Below are positions 30,670-39,484 of a stretch of 42,293 nucleotides of DNA, one piece after another. The position numbers were made by a program, and so were the translations under genes. Source of the DNA: a virus; the IMG/VR virus record IMGVR_UViG_3300046336_000213, positions 1-42,293 of that record. One strand, 5' to 3'. Under the pieces are notes generated by a model, which did no database searches, was not told the origin of the DNA, and worked only from the letters and a program-made list of their open reading frames with translations. The number at the start of each line of letters is the position of its first letter. The stretch's first letter is position 1.

Positions 30670-30796
30670 ATGATAAATCCAATAAAAATTGTAGAGATAG
30701 AGGCTGGTTATGTATATCGAAAATGCTCTTGAATCCTTAGAGAGTAGAAGCCGAAATCGAAAATTAAGAGAAGTTCAAGGGACATATTTAAAATAG
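30670..30796 (+). pseudogene. Two micro-frames, possibly one frameshifted small gene
   Basis: Frame one reads MINPIKIVEIEAGYVYRKCS then stop (30670-30732); an overlapping frame from 30710 reads ENALESLESRSRNRKLREV and stops at 30796. Joined by one indel they would give a plausible 43-residue basic helix. May equally be untranslated spacer. Confidence 0.25.
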
Positions 30797-30816
30797 AACC
30801 CCTCAGTATTTTCATT

Positions 30817-30853
30817 AAAAAAGCCGTGTTGATTCAATCAACACGGCTTTTTT
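30817..30853. terminator. Bidirectional terminator
   Basis: AAAAAAGCCGTGTTGATT pairs perfectly with its complement around one base, with A- and T-runs at the ends. A copy of the dispersed 10-mer lies eight bases upstream. Confidence 0.8.
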
Positions 30854-30896
30854 AATGTCCTTTTTTATCATTTTAAAGGTTTGCAGCTTTGTTTTT

Positions 30897-31544
30897 ATGA
30901 AGCTGACAATGACGAAAATAGGGTATGAAGCGGCGGTTGAACGGTTAAGAAAAGCCCAACCGACACACCCGCTTTTGAAGGACATGCAAGCCGCGCACAC
31001 GCGGTTTACGGAATTGTTTGTTGTTCAGGCATTGGATAAGCTCACGCCATCAAGCGCACCGAAGCCTAAACTGACCCCCTCAGTAGTGAAGCCGATTGAA
31101 CCACAGCAAACGGTAAAAGATGATTATGCAGATGATTTAGCACAGCGCATGAATCACCTTATCGGGGCAAAGCGCAGTATGAGTAACCAATTTTTTGATA
31201 TTCAAAAGGATGCAAAAAAATGTAAGGAGCTATCGGTAAAAATATTGACTTACGAAGCCGATATAGAAGACCTACGCGACCAACTGAGTTACTACCGCCA
31301 ACACAATAAACCACGTCCCGACCCTGATGGTGGTGTGGATGCTTTCAATATCCCTTCTACGAAGTTTGAAATAGACAAAAAATTAAGGTCTATCCGCACC
31401 ATGATTTGTCAGGTGCAGGATGAAATAGAAGCTGCTGCCCTTAGCGGCGACACAAAGCGTATCCAAGAGCGTGAAAAACGCCTACTAACCCTTAAAAATC
31501 AACGCGATGTTGCCGAGCAAAAATTACAACAAGCGACGGTTTAA
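30897..31544 (+). CDS. Coiled-coil protein ahead of terminase
   Basis: 215 residues from ATG 30897 (the frame opens at 30855 inside the terminator flank). Residues 1-45 helical, 50-75 a Pro/Ser linker encoding TPSV from the dispersed 10-mer, then long coiled coils from 80 to 215 (KELSVKILTYEADIEDLRDQ, IQEREKRLLTLKNQRDVAEQ). Overlaps the next gene by 38 bases. Packaging-related by position only. Confidence 0.55.
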   Translation: MKLTMTKIGYEAAVERLRKAQPTHPLLKDMQAAHTRFTELFVVQALDKLTPSSAPKPKLTPSVVKPIEPQQTVKDDYADDLAQRMNHLIGAKRSMSNQFFDIQKDAKKCKELSVKILTYEADIEDLRDQLSYYRQHNKPRPDPDGGVDAFNIPSTKFEIDKKLRSIRTMICQVQDEIEAAALSGDTKRIQEREKRLLTLKNQRDVAEQKLQQATV

Positions 31545-32115
31545 ACCCGCCGAATTTGAAGCCGCTGACCGTCTCGAACGCTTGTATATGCACCGCCTTG
31601 ACCCCGCGAATTGCAAACTTGCCGAGCGTGAATTGCGGCATTATGACCGCGTTCGACATGCCATGTTGATGCTCATCAAACCTACTGCGATACCTTCCGA
31701 AGTCGTGTGGCTACTCACACAAGATTTGGGCATAAAGACAACGACTGCGCGGACACTCGTGGCACAAGTCCCTGTTGTCTATCCCGATTTGACAGAAAAT
31801 GCGCGTATTTTGGAAAAAGAAGATATAGTCGCCATGCTGCACACAGTTGTACAACATTGCCGCGAATCGAACGAATCAGAAGATAAAGCGATATTGATTA
31901 AGGCAGCGAAGGAGATTAGAGAAATTAGGCAGTGGGGTAAAGAAGATTTTGGGATTAAAAAAGGGGATATTCAAATACCAATTCCAATTTGGAGCGATGA
32001 CCCCTCAGTATTAGAAGTTGCCAAAGACGAACCCGAAGAAGCCGAATATGAAGAAATAGACAACGATATGTCGAGCGATTTTAACCCCGAAAACTACGCC
32101 GACTATGATTATTAA
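31507..32115 (+). CDS. Candidate terminase small subunit
   Basis: 202 residues. Overlaps the genes on both sides, which couples it to the large terminase. Contains an HTH-like segment (IPSEVVWLLTQDLGIKTTTA) and a helical middle (KAILIKAAKEIREIRQWG), followed by an acidic tail with DDPSV encoded by the dispersed 10-mer. Position directly before the large subunit and the HTH-type motif fit a small terminase that recognises packaging DNA; sequence alone does not prove it. Confidence 0.6.
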   Translation: MLPSKNYNKRRFKPAEFEAADRLERLYMHRLDPANCKLAERELRHYDRVRHAMLMLIKPTAIPSEVVWLLTQDLGIKTTTARTLVAQVPVVYPDLTENARILEKEDIVAMLHTVVQHCRESNESEDKAILIKAAKEIREIRQWGKEDFGIKKGDIQIPIPIWSDDPSVLEVAKDEPEEAEYEEIDNDMSSDFNPENYADYDY

Positions 32116-33598
32116 GCGCAAAAACAAGCCCAAAGCGAGTTATTGGAATGATAAACAGAAGCAATTTCTGAAAGCTCCACAAAAGCGCAAAGTGATAATG
32201 GGCGGTCGTGGTATCGGCAAAACCACGTTGGATGCAGGGGTAATGCAACAACGGGCGTCGTCTATGCCGCGTTCAAAATCGTTCTTGATTTCTGCCACTT
32301 ATAACCAAATACTAACAAAAACGCTTCCTGCAATTGAAGCGAAATTGAAAGATTGCGGTTGGGTAGAAGGCTTGCATTATGTTTTTGGCAAGCAACCACC
32401 ACCACATTTTGAACGAGCAGTTTCCGAGCCACGACGGTATGAAAACGTATTTTCTGTCGTGAACGGTTTTTGCGTGGAAATGATTTCGATGGACAACGCT
32501 CAGACCAATCGGGGCGGCTCTTATCAATCAGGGAGTGTTGACGAAATGTTGAATCTGAAACAACAAGACTACACACAAGTCATTGTGCCGAGCGTGCGCC
32601 CGACCTTGGGCGACCATCTATTTAAGCATTCTCCTTATTTCAAGCAAATCTGTTTTTATACCTCCATTCCTCGCAAAGTGTCGAGTGAATGGATATACAA
32701 TTATGAGGAATGGGCAAAATCTGACCCCGAAACCTTCTATTTTTTAGAGGCTACCAGTTGGGACAATGTAGATGTCCTGGGCGAAGACACGCTCAAAATG
32801 TGGGAAAAAGAAATGCCCTATCTGGAGTACCAGATAGAGGTGATGAATCGGCGTTTGAAGGTCGTGGAGTCTGCATTTTATAACAAATTCGATAGGTCAG
32901 TCCATTGCTATGCAGTGAAGTATTTGTACGATATAGGTCCGCGTGGTTGGGAGACAAAGCATGTCGTTGACCCACATTACCAAGACGACGAGCTACTGGA
33001 GTGGACGTTAGACTTCGGTGGTTGGATTAACGTGGGCTTAGTTATTCAAGGGCGGCGAGGGTATGAGAATATCCTTGATTACCTATGGGTCAAGGACGAA
33101 GAAGGTAAGGTAGATGAACTGATAGACAAGTTTTGTGAGCGTTTCAAACGGCACAAACACAAGGTAGTAAGGCTATGGGGTGAGCGTATGGGCATGGCTA
33201 AGAACGCTTTAGTCAAGGGCAATATCTATGACTACATGGCTCAGAAGTTACGAGCCAGAGGTTGGGAGGTTATTATCAAGGCACAAATTGATAATACGAA
33301 AGACCACAAGGTACGGCATCAAGTCATAAATGACATGCTTAGTGAGCGTGAAGGTCGTAACGCTGCACTACCTAAGATTCGCATCAATGAAGTAGCCTGT
33401 AAGGACTTCATTATCGCCATTGAAACTACCGATACCAAGAACACCAACGAGAAGAATAAGGATAAAGAGAAGGATAGAGCCTTCCCTCAAGAACTTGCTA
33501 CCCATGCGCCTGATGCTTTTGATTATTACTTCATTCAGAAGTATGCAGTACGACTGAGTGGCGGAAGTCGTAGCGCAGGGACAGTGAACTTTGGCTGA
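32105..33598 (+). CDS. terL: Terminase large subunit
   Basis: 497 residues. ATPase domain with Walker A GGRGIGKT (33-40), adenine or coupling region, and Walker B-like GSVDEM near residue 145. Nuclease domain with the first Asp in WTLDFGG (near 300) and the later acid in HAPDAFDYY (near 478). Size and order match phage large terminases. It is the DNA-packaging motor and works with the portal. Start overlaps the small-subunit gene by 11 bases. Confidence 0.93.
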   Translation: MIIKRKNKPKASYWNDKQKQFLKAPQKRKVIMGGRGIGKTTLDAGVMQQRASSMPRSKSFLISATYNQILTKTLPAIEAKLKDCGWVEGLHYVFGKQPPPHFERAVSEPRRYENVFSVVNGFCVEMISMDNAQTNRGGSYQSGSVDEMLNLKQQDYTQVIVPSVRPTLGDHLFKHSPYFKQICFYTSIPRKVSSEWIYNYEEWAKSDPETFYFLEATSWDNVDVLGEDTLKMWEKEMPYLEYQIEVMNRRLKVVESAFYNKFDRSVHCYAVKYLYDIGPRGWETKHVVDPHYQDDELLEWTLDFGGWINVGLVIQGRRGYENILDYLWVKDEEGKVDELIDKFCERFKRHKHKVVRLWGERMGMAKNALVKGNIYDYMAQKLRARGWEVIIKAQIDNTKDHKVRHQVINDMLSEREGRNAALPKIRINEVACKDFIIAIETTDTKNTNEKNKDKEKDRAFPQELATHAPDAFDYYFIQKYAVRLSGGSRSAGTVNFG

Positions 33599-33756
33599 TG
33601 CTGTTAGCCAAAGCATATATCAAGTAAAAAAAGATTGACTTAATTAAGTCAAAGCCAATCCGCGCTTGCAGCATCGTGGAGGAAAGTTGTTGAAAAAATA
33701 ACTTTTTCTTTTTCTAAACAGTTGTAAATCAAATACATGTAAATAATTTTAATATA

Positions 33757-33787
33757 TTTTCACTTGTCCTTTTGATACCTAATTTTG
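33757..33787 (+). promoter_or_regulatory. Possible promoter for the DUF6712-like/lysis genes
   Basis: TTTT (33757-33760), 19 bases, TAATTTTG (33780-33787). The -7 element is perfect and the -33 differs by one base. The next gene starts 28 bases later. The 216-base gap after terL holds no gene. Confidence 0.4.
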
Positions 33788-33814
33788 ATACTCATTTTTG
33801 TTAAAAATTAAATA

Positions 33815-34885
33815 ATGGAAATTCTTTTTAAACTTAATGACACCTCAGTAGATTTGAAAATCGCTATCGTTGGAGATACTGATTTTCAAGATTTTTACGC
33901 GAAAGTTAACATCAACAACGCTTGGAAATCTTTAAAAAACTACATCGAACAGGCAACAGAAAATCAACTTTTACCTTTCGTTGGTGAGGCTTTTTACAAT
34001 ACGATTGCATTAGCATACAATAATAACACGAGCCTTTCTACAACTCAGTTGAAGGCTTTGCGCTTAATGAAATTTGCGGTGGCATACTACGCCGCACAGA
34101 TTCAATACATTGAAAATATGGATACTTCCACAGATGCGGGAAACTTCCAAAATATGCCTACAAGCGCAAATCCGTCGCCCATTGCCACTTTCAAAATCAA
34201 GTTGCAGTATCTGACTGAAACGGCGGATAAGCACCTTGACACCCTCCTTGCCTACATGGATGAACGGGTGAAGCTGAACGATACAGGCTTCTCTACTTAT
34301 GCAAATTCACTTGCCTATTTGAAGGGTAAATCTGACCTTTTTCGTACCACTGAGGAGTTTCAATCTTATCACAATATCTGCAACAGCCGTCGCACTTTCC
34401 TTGCCTTGCATCCTTTTATGCGCGATGCAGCGCGGTTGTATGTGATGCCTTTGATTGGGCAGGATATGTTCAACGAGCTTGTGCAGCAATACAATGATAA
34501 TGGGTTAACGACTTACAATGCCGTGCTGCTTGATTATGTACGCCCGACTTTAGCGAAATACACGGTCATGCTTGCAGCATCAATGAACGGTTTGAAAATC
34601 GAAGCAGACGGCTTCCGCATCGTTAGTAATACCGATGGCTTTGACAGTCGCACGTCGGCGATTACTGCGCGGCGCAATGAAGTAGGAAACTTGAAGTTTG
34701 AAGCGGAGGATTATGCCAAGCAATATTCTTCCGACTTAACCCAACATTTGAACGCCAATATTACACATTATCAGACCTATCAAACGCAGATGGCGAACGC
34801 TAATGACACCCTTCGGGCTTCTAAAATAGTCACCTCTCCACCAAATTTTGAAGGCAAAATTATTGGTGGTATTGGTGTTTTTTAA
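33815..34885 (+). CDS. Head-tail region structural protein (resembles DUF6712)
   Basis: 356 residues, soluble and helical. Two similar halves: the segment NAWKSLKNYIEQATENQLLPFVGEAFYN and later FMRDAARLYVMPLIGQDMFNEL both describe a helix ending in PFVG/PLIG, each followed by a helix with a Tyr-rich end. This two-repeat arrangement occurs in DUF6712-like virion proteins of Bacteroidota phages as I remember them. Probably a head-completion or connector protein. ACCTCAGTA, a near match to the dispersed 10-mer, lies at codons 9-12. Confidence 0.6.
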   Translation: MEILFKLNDTSVDLKIAIVGDTDFQDFYAKVNINNAWKSLKNYIEQATENQLLPFVGEAFYNTIALAYNNNTSLSTTQLKALRLMKFAVAYYAAQIQYIENMDTSTDAGNFQNMPTSANPSPIATFKIKLQYLTETADKHLDTLLAYMDERVKLNDTGFSTYANSLAYLKGKSDLFRTTEEFQSYHNICNSRRTFLALHPFMRDAARLYVMPLIGQDMFNELVQQYNDNGLTTYNAVLLDYVRPTLAKYTVMLAASMNGLKIEADGFRIVSNTDGFDSRTSAITARRNEVGNLKFEAEDYAKQYSSDLTQHLNANITHYQTYQTQMANANDTLRASKIVTSPPNFEGKIIGGIGVF

Positions 34886-34912
34886 TTTAAAAACTAAACT
34901 CGGAGTTTAATA

Positions 34913-35368
34913 ATGAAAATGAAATCCACGAAAGAATTAATCTCTATTTATGGAGACCCGTTGAAAAATCAAGACGCATTTGAGGCGAAGTATATGACGT
35001 TTTGGGAAGTGCCTAATGACATATCGGAGGCAATACCTATTTTACCTAAGCGTATTTATTGCCATAAACTTTTAGTCAATCCTTTAGAAAGAACATTTAA
35101 TCGCTTGATTGACAAAGGCTTGCATTTTGAAATTAAAACCTTTGATGGCTGTTATAATCCGCGATACATTCGGGGGTCAAAGACGATTCCAAGCCGTCAC
35201 GCATGGGGTTTGGCGATTGATATGAACGCGGCATGGAATAAATTGGGGCAATCTGAACCGTCATGGTCAGAAGACTTTATTGAGGCTTGGAGAGACGAAA
35301 ATTGGACGTTTGGTGGCAATTGGTTGGCGCGTCCCGACCCGATGCACTTTCAATGGGACAATTTTTAA
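34913..35368 (+). CDS. Endolysin, M15 (VanY-like) peptidase
   Basis: 151 residues without a signal peptide. Zinc-binding and catalytic pattern of M15 peptidases: SRHAWGLAIDMN (H96, D103) and PDPMHFQW (H145). It would cut the stem peptide of peptidoglycan at the end of infection. As it lacks an export signal it needs the holin at 35975. The order is endolysin, spanin, holin. Confidence 0.9.
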   Translation: MKMKSTKELISIYGDPLKNQDAFEAKYMTFWEVPNDISEAIPILPKRIYCHKLLVNPLERTFNRLIDKGLHFEIKTFDGCYNPRYIRGSKTIPSRHAWGLAIDMNAAWNKLGQSEPSWSEDFIEAWRDENWTFGGNWLARPDPMHFQWDNF

Positions 35369-35420
35369 CGTCCTTTTACACCCCTCAGTAACACCCCACT
35401 TTTGTAGCAAAAAATTGGTT

Positions 35421-35939
35421 ATGAAATATTTTTTGTTAGCACTACTCTTTCTTGCTTCTTGCCGAATTCCCAATAAAATTGATTGGGCTAAAGAGTGCGC
35501 GGAGCGTCAATCTTCGCGCACTGATTCGGTTATCTATCGCACCGAAACGGTGAAAGTGGATACTTTTATCATGTTGGAGAAAATCCGCACGGCTTATGTT
35601 GACACAACACTTTGCCCACCTTCTGAGAAGGGGCAAATTATTGTCAAAACAAAATATCTTGATTGCCCCCCGCAATTAACAGTCGTCAAAACCCGCGTTT
35701 TGCACGATTCTATTGTGATTTTCAAAGCCAATCTTGCGGCTGAAAATTACCTTAAACGTCAATTAGATACCGCAAACAGCAATGTATCAGCTATTCATCA
35801 GCTCAATTTGTCACTTAAAAGTGACATTAAGGAACTAAAACGTAAGAAGCGGGTAGCCGTGTGGTTTGCGTCACTTGGTTGGCTTTTGGTGGCTTTATTT
35901 GGTTTCGGTACGCTCAAAATTTGGCAACGCAATCGCTAA
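35421..35939 (+). CDS. Unimolecular spanin candidate (lipoprotein plus C-terminal membrane helix)
   Basis: 172 residues from ATG 35421; a longer frame from 35280 overlaps the endolysin and is less likely. MKYFLLALLFLASC is a lipoprotein signal (lipobox Cys at 14). The middle is periplasmic with a coiled coil (ANSNVSAIHQLNLSLKSDIK) and the end is a membrane helix (VAVWFASLGWLLVALFGFGTL). An outer-membrane lipid anchor plus an inner-membrane C-terminal helix is the u-spanin topology, which fuses the membranes after peptidoglycan loss. Located between endolysin and holin. Confidence 0.75.
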   Translation: MKYFLLALLFLASCRIPNKIDWAKECAERQSSRTDSVIYRTETVKVDTFIMLEKIRTAYVDTTLCPPSEKGQIIVKTKYLDCPPQLTVVKTRVLHDSIVIFKANLAAENYLKRQLDTANSNVSAIHQLNLSLKSDIKELKRKKRVAVWFASLGWLLVALFGFGTLKIWQRNR

Positions 35940-35974
35940 TATTTGTTAATCCCACATAAATTTTTTGTTCCAAC

Positions 35975-36415
35975 ATGCTCACAATTAAAACCCTTTTGGT
36001 GGCTTTGGTATCGTGGCTTTTGAGCTTCATTATGCCTGTTATGCCGTTTTTGGTCTTCACCACGATTCTTGTTTTTGCCGATTTGCACACAGGCATCAAG
36101 GCAGCAGAATTTAGGAAAGAGGAAATTCGCTCGCACGGTTTGCGCCGCACGATTAGCAAGATTGTCTTGTATTTCATCGCTATTTTGCTGTCAGAAGGCA
36201 TGAAAATGGTTTTTCATTTTCCGTCATGGGCAGATGTGAGCTTTCTTATTGCGGGTTTAATTGCCGTAACGGAGTTTAAATCCAATCTGGAAAATATCTC
36301 AGAATACACACAGAAAGACTACTGGGGCGAAATCGCCCGACGCTTACCGAATGTATTGGATTGGGTCGTACCTAATCGTAAAACCGATATTAAGAATGAC
36401 GGAAATACACATTAG
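35975..36415 (+). CDS. Phage holin (toxin-secretion/lysis holin type)
   Basis: 146 residues with three or four membrane segments: about 5-24, 26-42, 60-80 and 85-100. The signature LVFADLHTGIKAAEFRKEEI followed by the basic HGLRRTISKIVLYFIAILL is that of Phage_holin_4-type (TcdE-like) holins. It controls lysis timing. The C-terminal tail is charged and cytoplasmic. Its 3-prime end overlaps the next gene by 20 bases. Confidence 0.85.
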   Translation: MLTIKTLLVALVSWLLSFIMPVMPFLVFTTILVFADLHTGIKAAEFRKEEIRSHGLRRTISKIVLYFIAILLSEGMKMVFHFPSWADVSFLIAGLIAVTEFKSNLENISEYTQKDYWGEIARRLPNVLDWVVPNRKTDIKNDGNTH

Positions 36416-37229
36416 TATTCCAAGAAAGTTCGGGTTTGTCCGTTGGACAACCCGCCGCCGCCGTTTTTTGCCGACTGCGTGGACAGATATTACGAGTCCG
36501 AAACGGCGGTTATTTTTTCTCCATTGCGCCACCTTTCACCCGAAACCCGCCGCAACTGTCGAGATACTGAGGGGTGTCCTTGATGTGCCTAAAACGGAAT
36601 TTTTGGGCATGTCTGACGTGGACATTGCCGCAATGTCCGAACGTTTGGAATGGCTCTTTGAACCACCCTCCGCTACGCCTATCGTCGAATCTTTTACCCA
36701 TAAAGACACCAACTATTTTCTCCTAAAACCCGATTTCGACAATGGCACAGCCTTCGAGTTTGCCCTCGCCGATGAGTATTACAATGAATGGGCGACCAAC
36801 CGCGACGATGCCGATGCGCTCATCCTTATGGTTGCTGCTTTGGTGCGCGCACACGCACCCAATGCCCCGACGCTCGATAAGGAAGTCGTAGAAAAACGTG
36901 CTGTGCTATTGGCAGATTTGCCCGTAGAAATCATCATTGCGGTACTCCGCTATTTTGAAGCGGTGAAGAAAGATGTACACGAAATTGGGCAGCAAGTCGG
37001 TTTGTTCGACCCGCCGAAAGAAGAAAATGAAGCTGAGTCTGAAACAGACACTACAATCCATTTTGGTTGGTGGACTGCCTTCCGAAGCATCGCCAAGCAG
37101 CCCGTGTTTGGCGACTTTAATGGCGTGTGTCGCGCTTTTTTCATGGATGTACTCAGTTTTATGATTGAGGAAAAACAACGCAACGATGCCCAAGAAAAAG
37201 CCTACAAAAAAGCGTCAGAAACAAAATAA
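36396..37229 (+). CDS. Structural-region protein, unknown
   Basis: 277 residues from ATG 36396, within the end of the holin gene; a start at 36351 would add 15 residues of holin overlap. Basic N-terminus (RKFGFVRWTTRRRRFLP), then a more acidic body (GMSDVDIAAMSERLEWLFE, HKDTNYFLLKPDFDNGTAFE) with a late helix (KKDVHEIGQQVGLFDPPKEENE). Its fragment VEILRGVLDVPK contains the dispersed 10-mer. Position before tail-tip genes suggests tail assembly; not identified. Confidence 0.55.
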   Translation: MTEIHISIPRKFGFVRWTTRRRRFLPTAWTDITSPKRRLFFLHCATFHPKPAATVEILRGVLDVPKTEFLGMSDVDIAAMSERLEWLFEPPSATPIVESFTHKDTNYFLLKPDFDNGTAFEFALADEYYNEWATNRDDADALILMVAALVRAHAPNAPTLDKEVVEKRAVLLADLPVEIIIAVLRYFEAVKKDVHEIGQQVGLFDPPKEENEAESETDTTIHFGWWTAFRSIAKQPVFGDFNGVCRAFFMDVLSFMIEEKQRNDAQEKAYKKASETK

Positions 37230-37324
37230 ATTTCTCAAAACCGATGTTACATTTTATCCCTTCTGTAATATGAGTTATGTTTACTTGGGGTGTTTTTAGC
37301 TTTTAACGGGTGTCACAGTTGTAA

Positions 37325-37342
37325 CGCGACTTTAAAGTCGCG
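37325..37342. repeat. Perfect 18-bp palindrome in the 226-bp gap
   Basis: CGCGACTTTAAAGTCGCG is a perfect palindrome. The gap (37230-37455) also holds repeated ATCCT words (37349-37388) and a near copy of the dispersed 10-mer (CCCCTCAATA, 37410). No gene is seen. Confidence 0.6.
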
Positions 37343-37455
37343 CCACGTCTAAAATCCTATTAAATCCTTAAAAATCCTGCCCATCCTAATTCTAAAAAAT
37401 TGTCCTTTGCCCCTCAATATCACCCACCCATTTTTGCACAAAAAAAGGGCTAAAT

Positions 37456-37896
37456 ATGATTCACGACCTTCCTACATTCGAGCAATACTTCACCCAGTTC
37501 AAAGGCAAATTTGGCATCAAGGCGGTTGTCGTTGGCGGTTACAATGAGTTGATTCAACTCCAGAGCAGCCAATTGGCGTACCCCGTTTTGGTGCTCGAAA
37601 CACCCGAATTTGACGAAGACGCCGATGGCTATTTTGGTTTTCAAACCCGCATCGCGGTCTTGGAAAAATGGGCAACGACCCGCAAAACATCGGAGTATAA
37701 AACCCTTCTAAACGAGTGTCGGGAAGCCGTAAAGCAGGTCTGTGAGTCTATGCGTACAGACAGAACGAAGCTCGTTTATCGCCCATTTAAGACCCACTAC
37801 GAGTTTATTGAGCGTGGTCAAATGGTCAATGCCGATGCGCTTTTTGGGGCAATTGCACCTGAAGTAGAATTCATTTCTTTCAAATCCTGTGAATAA
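37456..37896 (+). CDS. Probable tail-completion/minor tail protein
   Basis: 146 residues. Begins MIHDLPTFEQYFTQF and contains SQLAYPVLVLETPEFDEDAD and FQTRIAVLEKWATTRKTSEY, a mixed alpha-beta pattern like that of the terminator/completion proteins just before tail genes. Three bases separate it from the next gene. No catalytic motif. Family not confirmed. Confidence 0.55.
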   Translation: MIHDLPTFEQYFTQFKGKFGIKAVVVGGYNELIQLQSSQLAYPVLVLETPEFDEDADGYFGFQTRIAVLEKWATTRKTSEYKTLLNECREAVKQVCESMRTDRTKLVYRPFKTHYEFIERGQMVNADALFGAIAPEVEFISFKSCE

Positions 37897-37899
37897 CTG

Positions 37900-39414
37900 A
37901 TGGCAGCTACCTTAATCACCAAACCGCCTGTTGTGGGCTTGTCCAAAGAGCCAATGCTCGTGACGCTCGGTACTAACCTTGTGGCATCTAATCGGGCATC
38001 GTTCGATTTGATTCTGTCGGGTGATGGACCTAATGAGAATGAGACAATTTTAATCCTATGGGGTGACAAACGGGCACTCTTAACCGCCCGTACAATTCCC
38101 GATAATTCGGGCATACAAATCCCTATAGCCCCTACTGGCGTTAATGAAGCCTATCTTTTAGCCCTCGTAGAAGCCTTCCGACGTAATGAATTATTGAGCG
38201 ATGATTTTGTATTTACAAGTGATATGTATGACCCGAATGAAGGCAAAATAACCGCAACAGCCGTCTATTTTTCACTTTTATTCCCCCTCAGTAACAACCT
38301 CCTAAGTAACGTTAGTTTCGTGCCGACCCCCTCAGTATCCGCCTATTCTGAACCCAATTTAACGGCTCTCCTGCGGGTAGAAAAACCGACTGGCGAGCAA
38401 CTTTTGAAGGTGTCGCCTTCCTACGTCATTGGCAGTAGTGGCGGTGGTCAAGTGGTGACGGATATTCGCTCAGCTTTTGAATTATCGGCGCATATTCCCG
38501 ACTTCTCGGCTCTGATGGGCGAAGCATCGCGCAGTATTCAAGCCTATATTATCCGATATGCCGACAAATACGGTAGCCCTGTTGTGGCTGAATCCCTCTT
38601 AAAAACAGGAGAGCAATACGCTATTTTCGGCGGTCGTGCTGCCAATAGTCCCCATATTTTTGCCCCAAATTCAAAAGGATATTATGTCTGTCATCCGTCT
38701 CAAGAACGGCTTGTTACACGGACTCAAAAAGCATGGACATATATTTTTAGCCCCATCGAAAAAGAAGTAACCGTTGGTGTCCGCATACATTTGGCGAATG
38801 ACCCACGACAAGATTTGATTTATTGGGTCGGCGATAAGTTCACCATGCACCCCAATAAGCTCTATTGGTTTCAGTCGGGTTATGTGGAATTGGGGATTCA
38901 AAACTACGCGACTGCCGTAGGTTTTGACCCCACAACAATCGTCGCTTATGATTTCTTAATCATAGAGCCTGTGATGGCAATGATGCTCGTTTCCGTGCCT
39001 TTTTCCTTCGACACCTGCCATTTTGATAGCCTCACACTCGCCTATTCAAACGGACTTGGTGGCATTGATACCGTCAATATGCGCGGTGGCTATACCCAAA
39101 AATCAGAAGTCGAACGGTCGTTAATTCGGCATTTTTACGCCGATGAAATGGACGTAACGACGGGTGAATTTTCCACCATCGAAGCCGAAGGACGCGGCAT
39201 TTTGGAAGTTGAAACGGGCTATTACACACCTCCCTATGCAGCTCAATTACGGCAATTGCTCATGGGCGACGTGTGGCTCGTTGACGAAAAAAATGCAAGA
39301 TTTGTGAAGCTCGTAGCCGATTCAAAAAGCGTAGAATTCAAGCCCAAAAAACGCGGCTTAGTCTCTTTCCAAATGGGATTGAAAGAAGCCTTTACAAGCA
39401 AAAACCTCGTGTAG
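37900..39414 (+). CDS. Tail-tip or baseplate protein
   Basis: 504 residues, soluble, beta-rich. The N-terminal half has ILILWGDKRALLTARTIPD and two nearby copies of the dispersed 10-mer (encoding PLSNN and TPSVS in a linker). Later parts include FSALMGEASRSIQAYIIRYA and TYIFSPIEKEVTVGVRIHLA and the end KKRGLVSFQMGLKEAFTSKN. This is the style of Bacteroidota phage tail-tip proteins that precede a larger hub protein. Exact role unknown. Confidence 0.6.
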   Translation: MAATLITKPPVVGLSKEPMLVTLGTNLVASNRASFDLILSGDGPNENETILILWGDKRALLTARTIPDNSGIQIPIAPTGVNEAYLLALVEAFRRNELLSDDFVFTSDMYDPNEGKITATAVYFSLLFPLSNNLLSNVSFVPTPSVSAYSEPNLTALLRVEKPTGEQLLKVSPSYVIGSSGGGQVVTDIRSAFELSAHIPDFSALMGEASRSIQAYIIRYADKYGSPVVAESLLKTGEQYAIFGGRAANSPHIFAPNSKGYYVCHPSQERLVTRTQKAWTYIFSPIEKEVTVGVRIHLANDPRQDLIYWVGDKFTMHPNKLYWFQSGYVELGIQNYATAVGFDPTTIVAYDFLIIEPVMAMMLVSVPFSFDTCHFDSLTLAYSNGLGGIDTVNMRGGYTQKSEVERSLIRHFYADEMDVTTGEFSTIEAEGRGILEVETGYYTPPYAAQLRQLLMGDVWLVDEKNARFVKLVADSKSVEFKPKKRGLVSFQMGLKEAFTSKNLV

Positions 39415-39448
39415 AGTCGCACACAATCTCGCGTAGTCGCTTAAAAAA

Positions 39449-39480
39449 CTTTTCACTTTTCACTTATCACTTATCACTTA
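39449..39480. repeat. CACTTTTCACTTATCAC repeat upstream of the tail hub gene
   Basis: Same short-period family as the contig ends. It ends four bases before the start codon at 39485, so it forms the leader of that gene. Confidence 0.8.
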
Positions 39481-39484
39481 AAAC

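Noticed and set aside
30855-30896. Upstream start for the coiled-coil gene before terminase
   Set aside because: It lies directly at the terminator flank; ATG 30897 is a better start.
35280-35420. Longer start for the spanin gene, overlapping the endolysin
   Set aside because: It would bury the lipoprotein signal at residue 48; the signal must be N-terminal.
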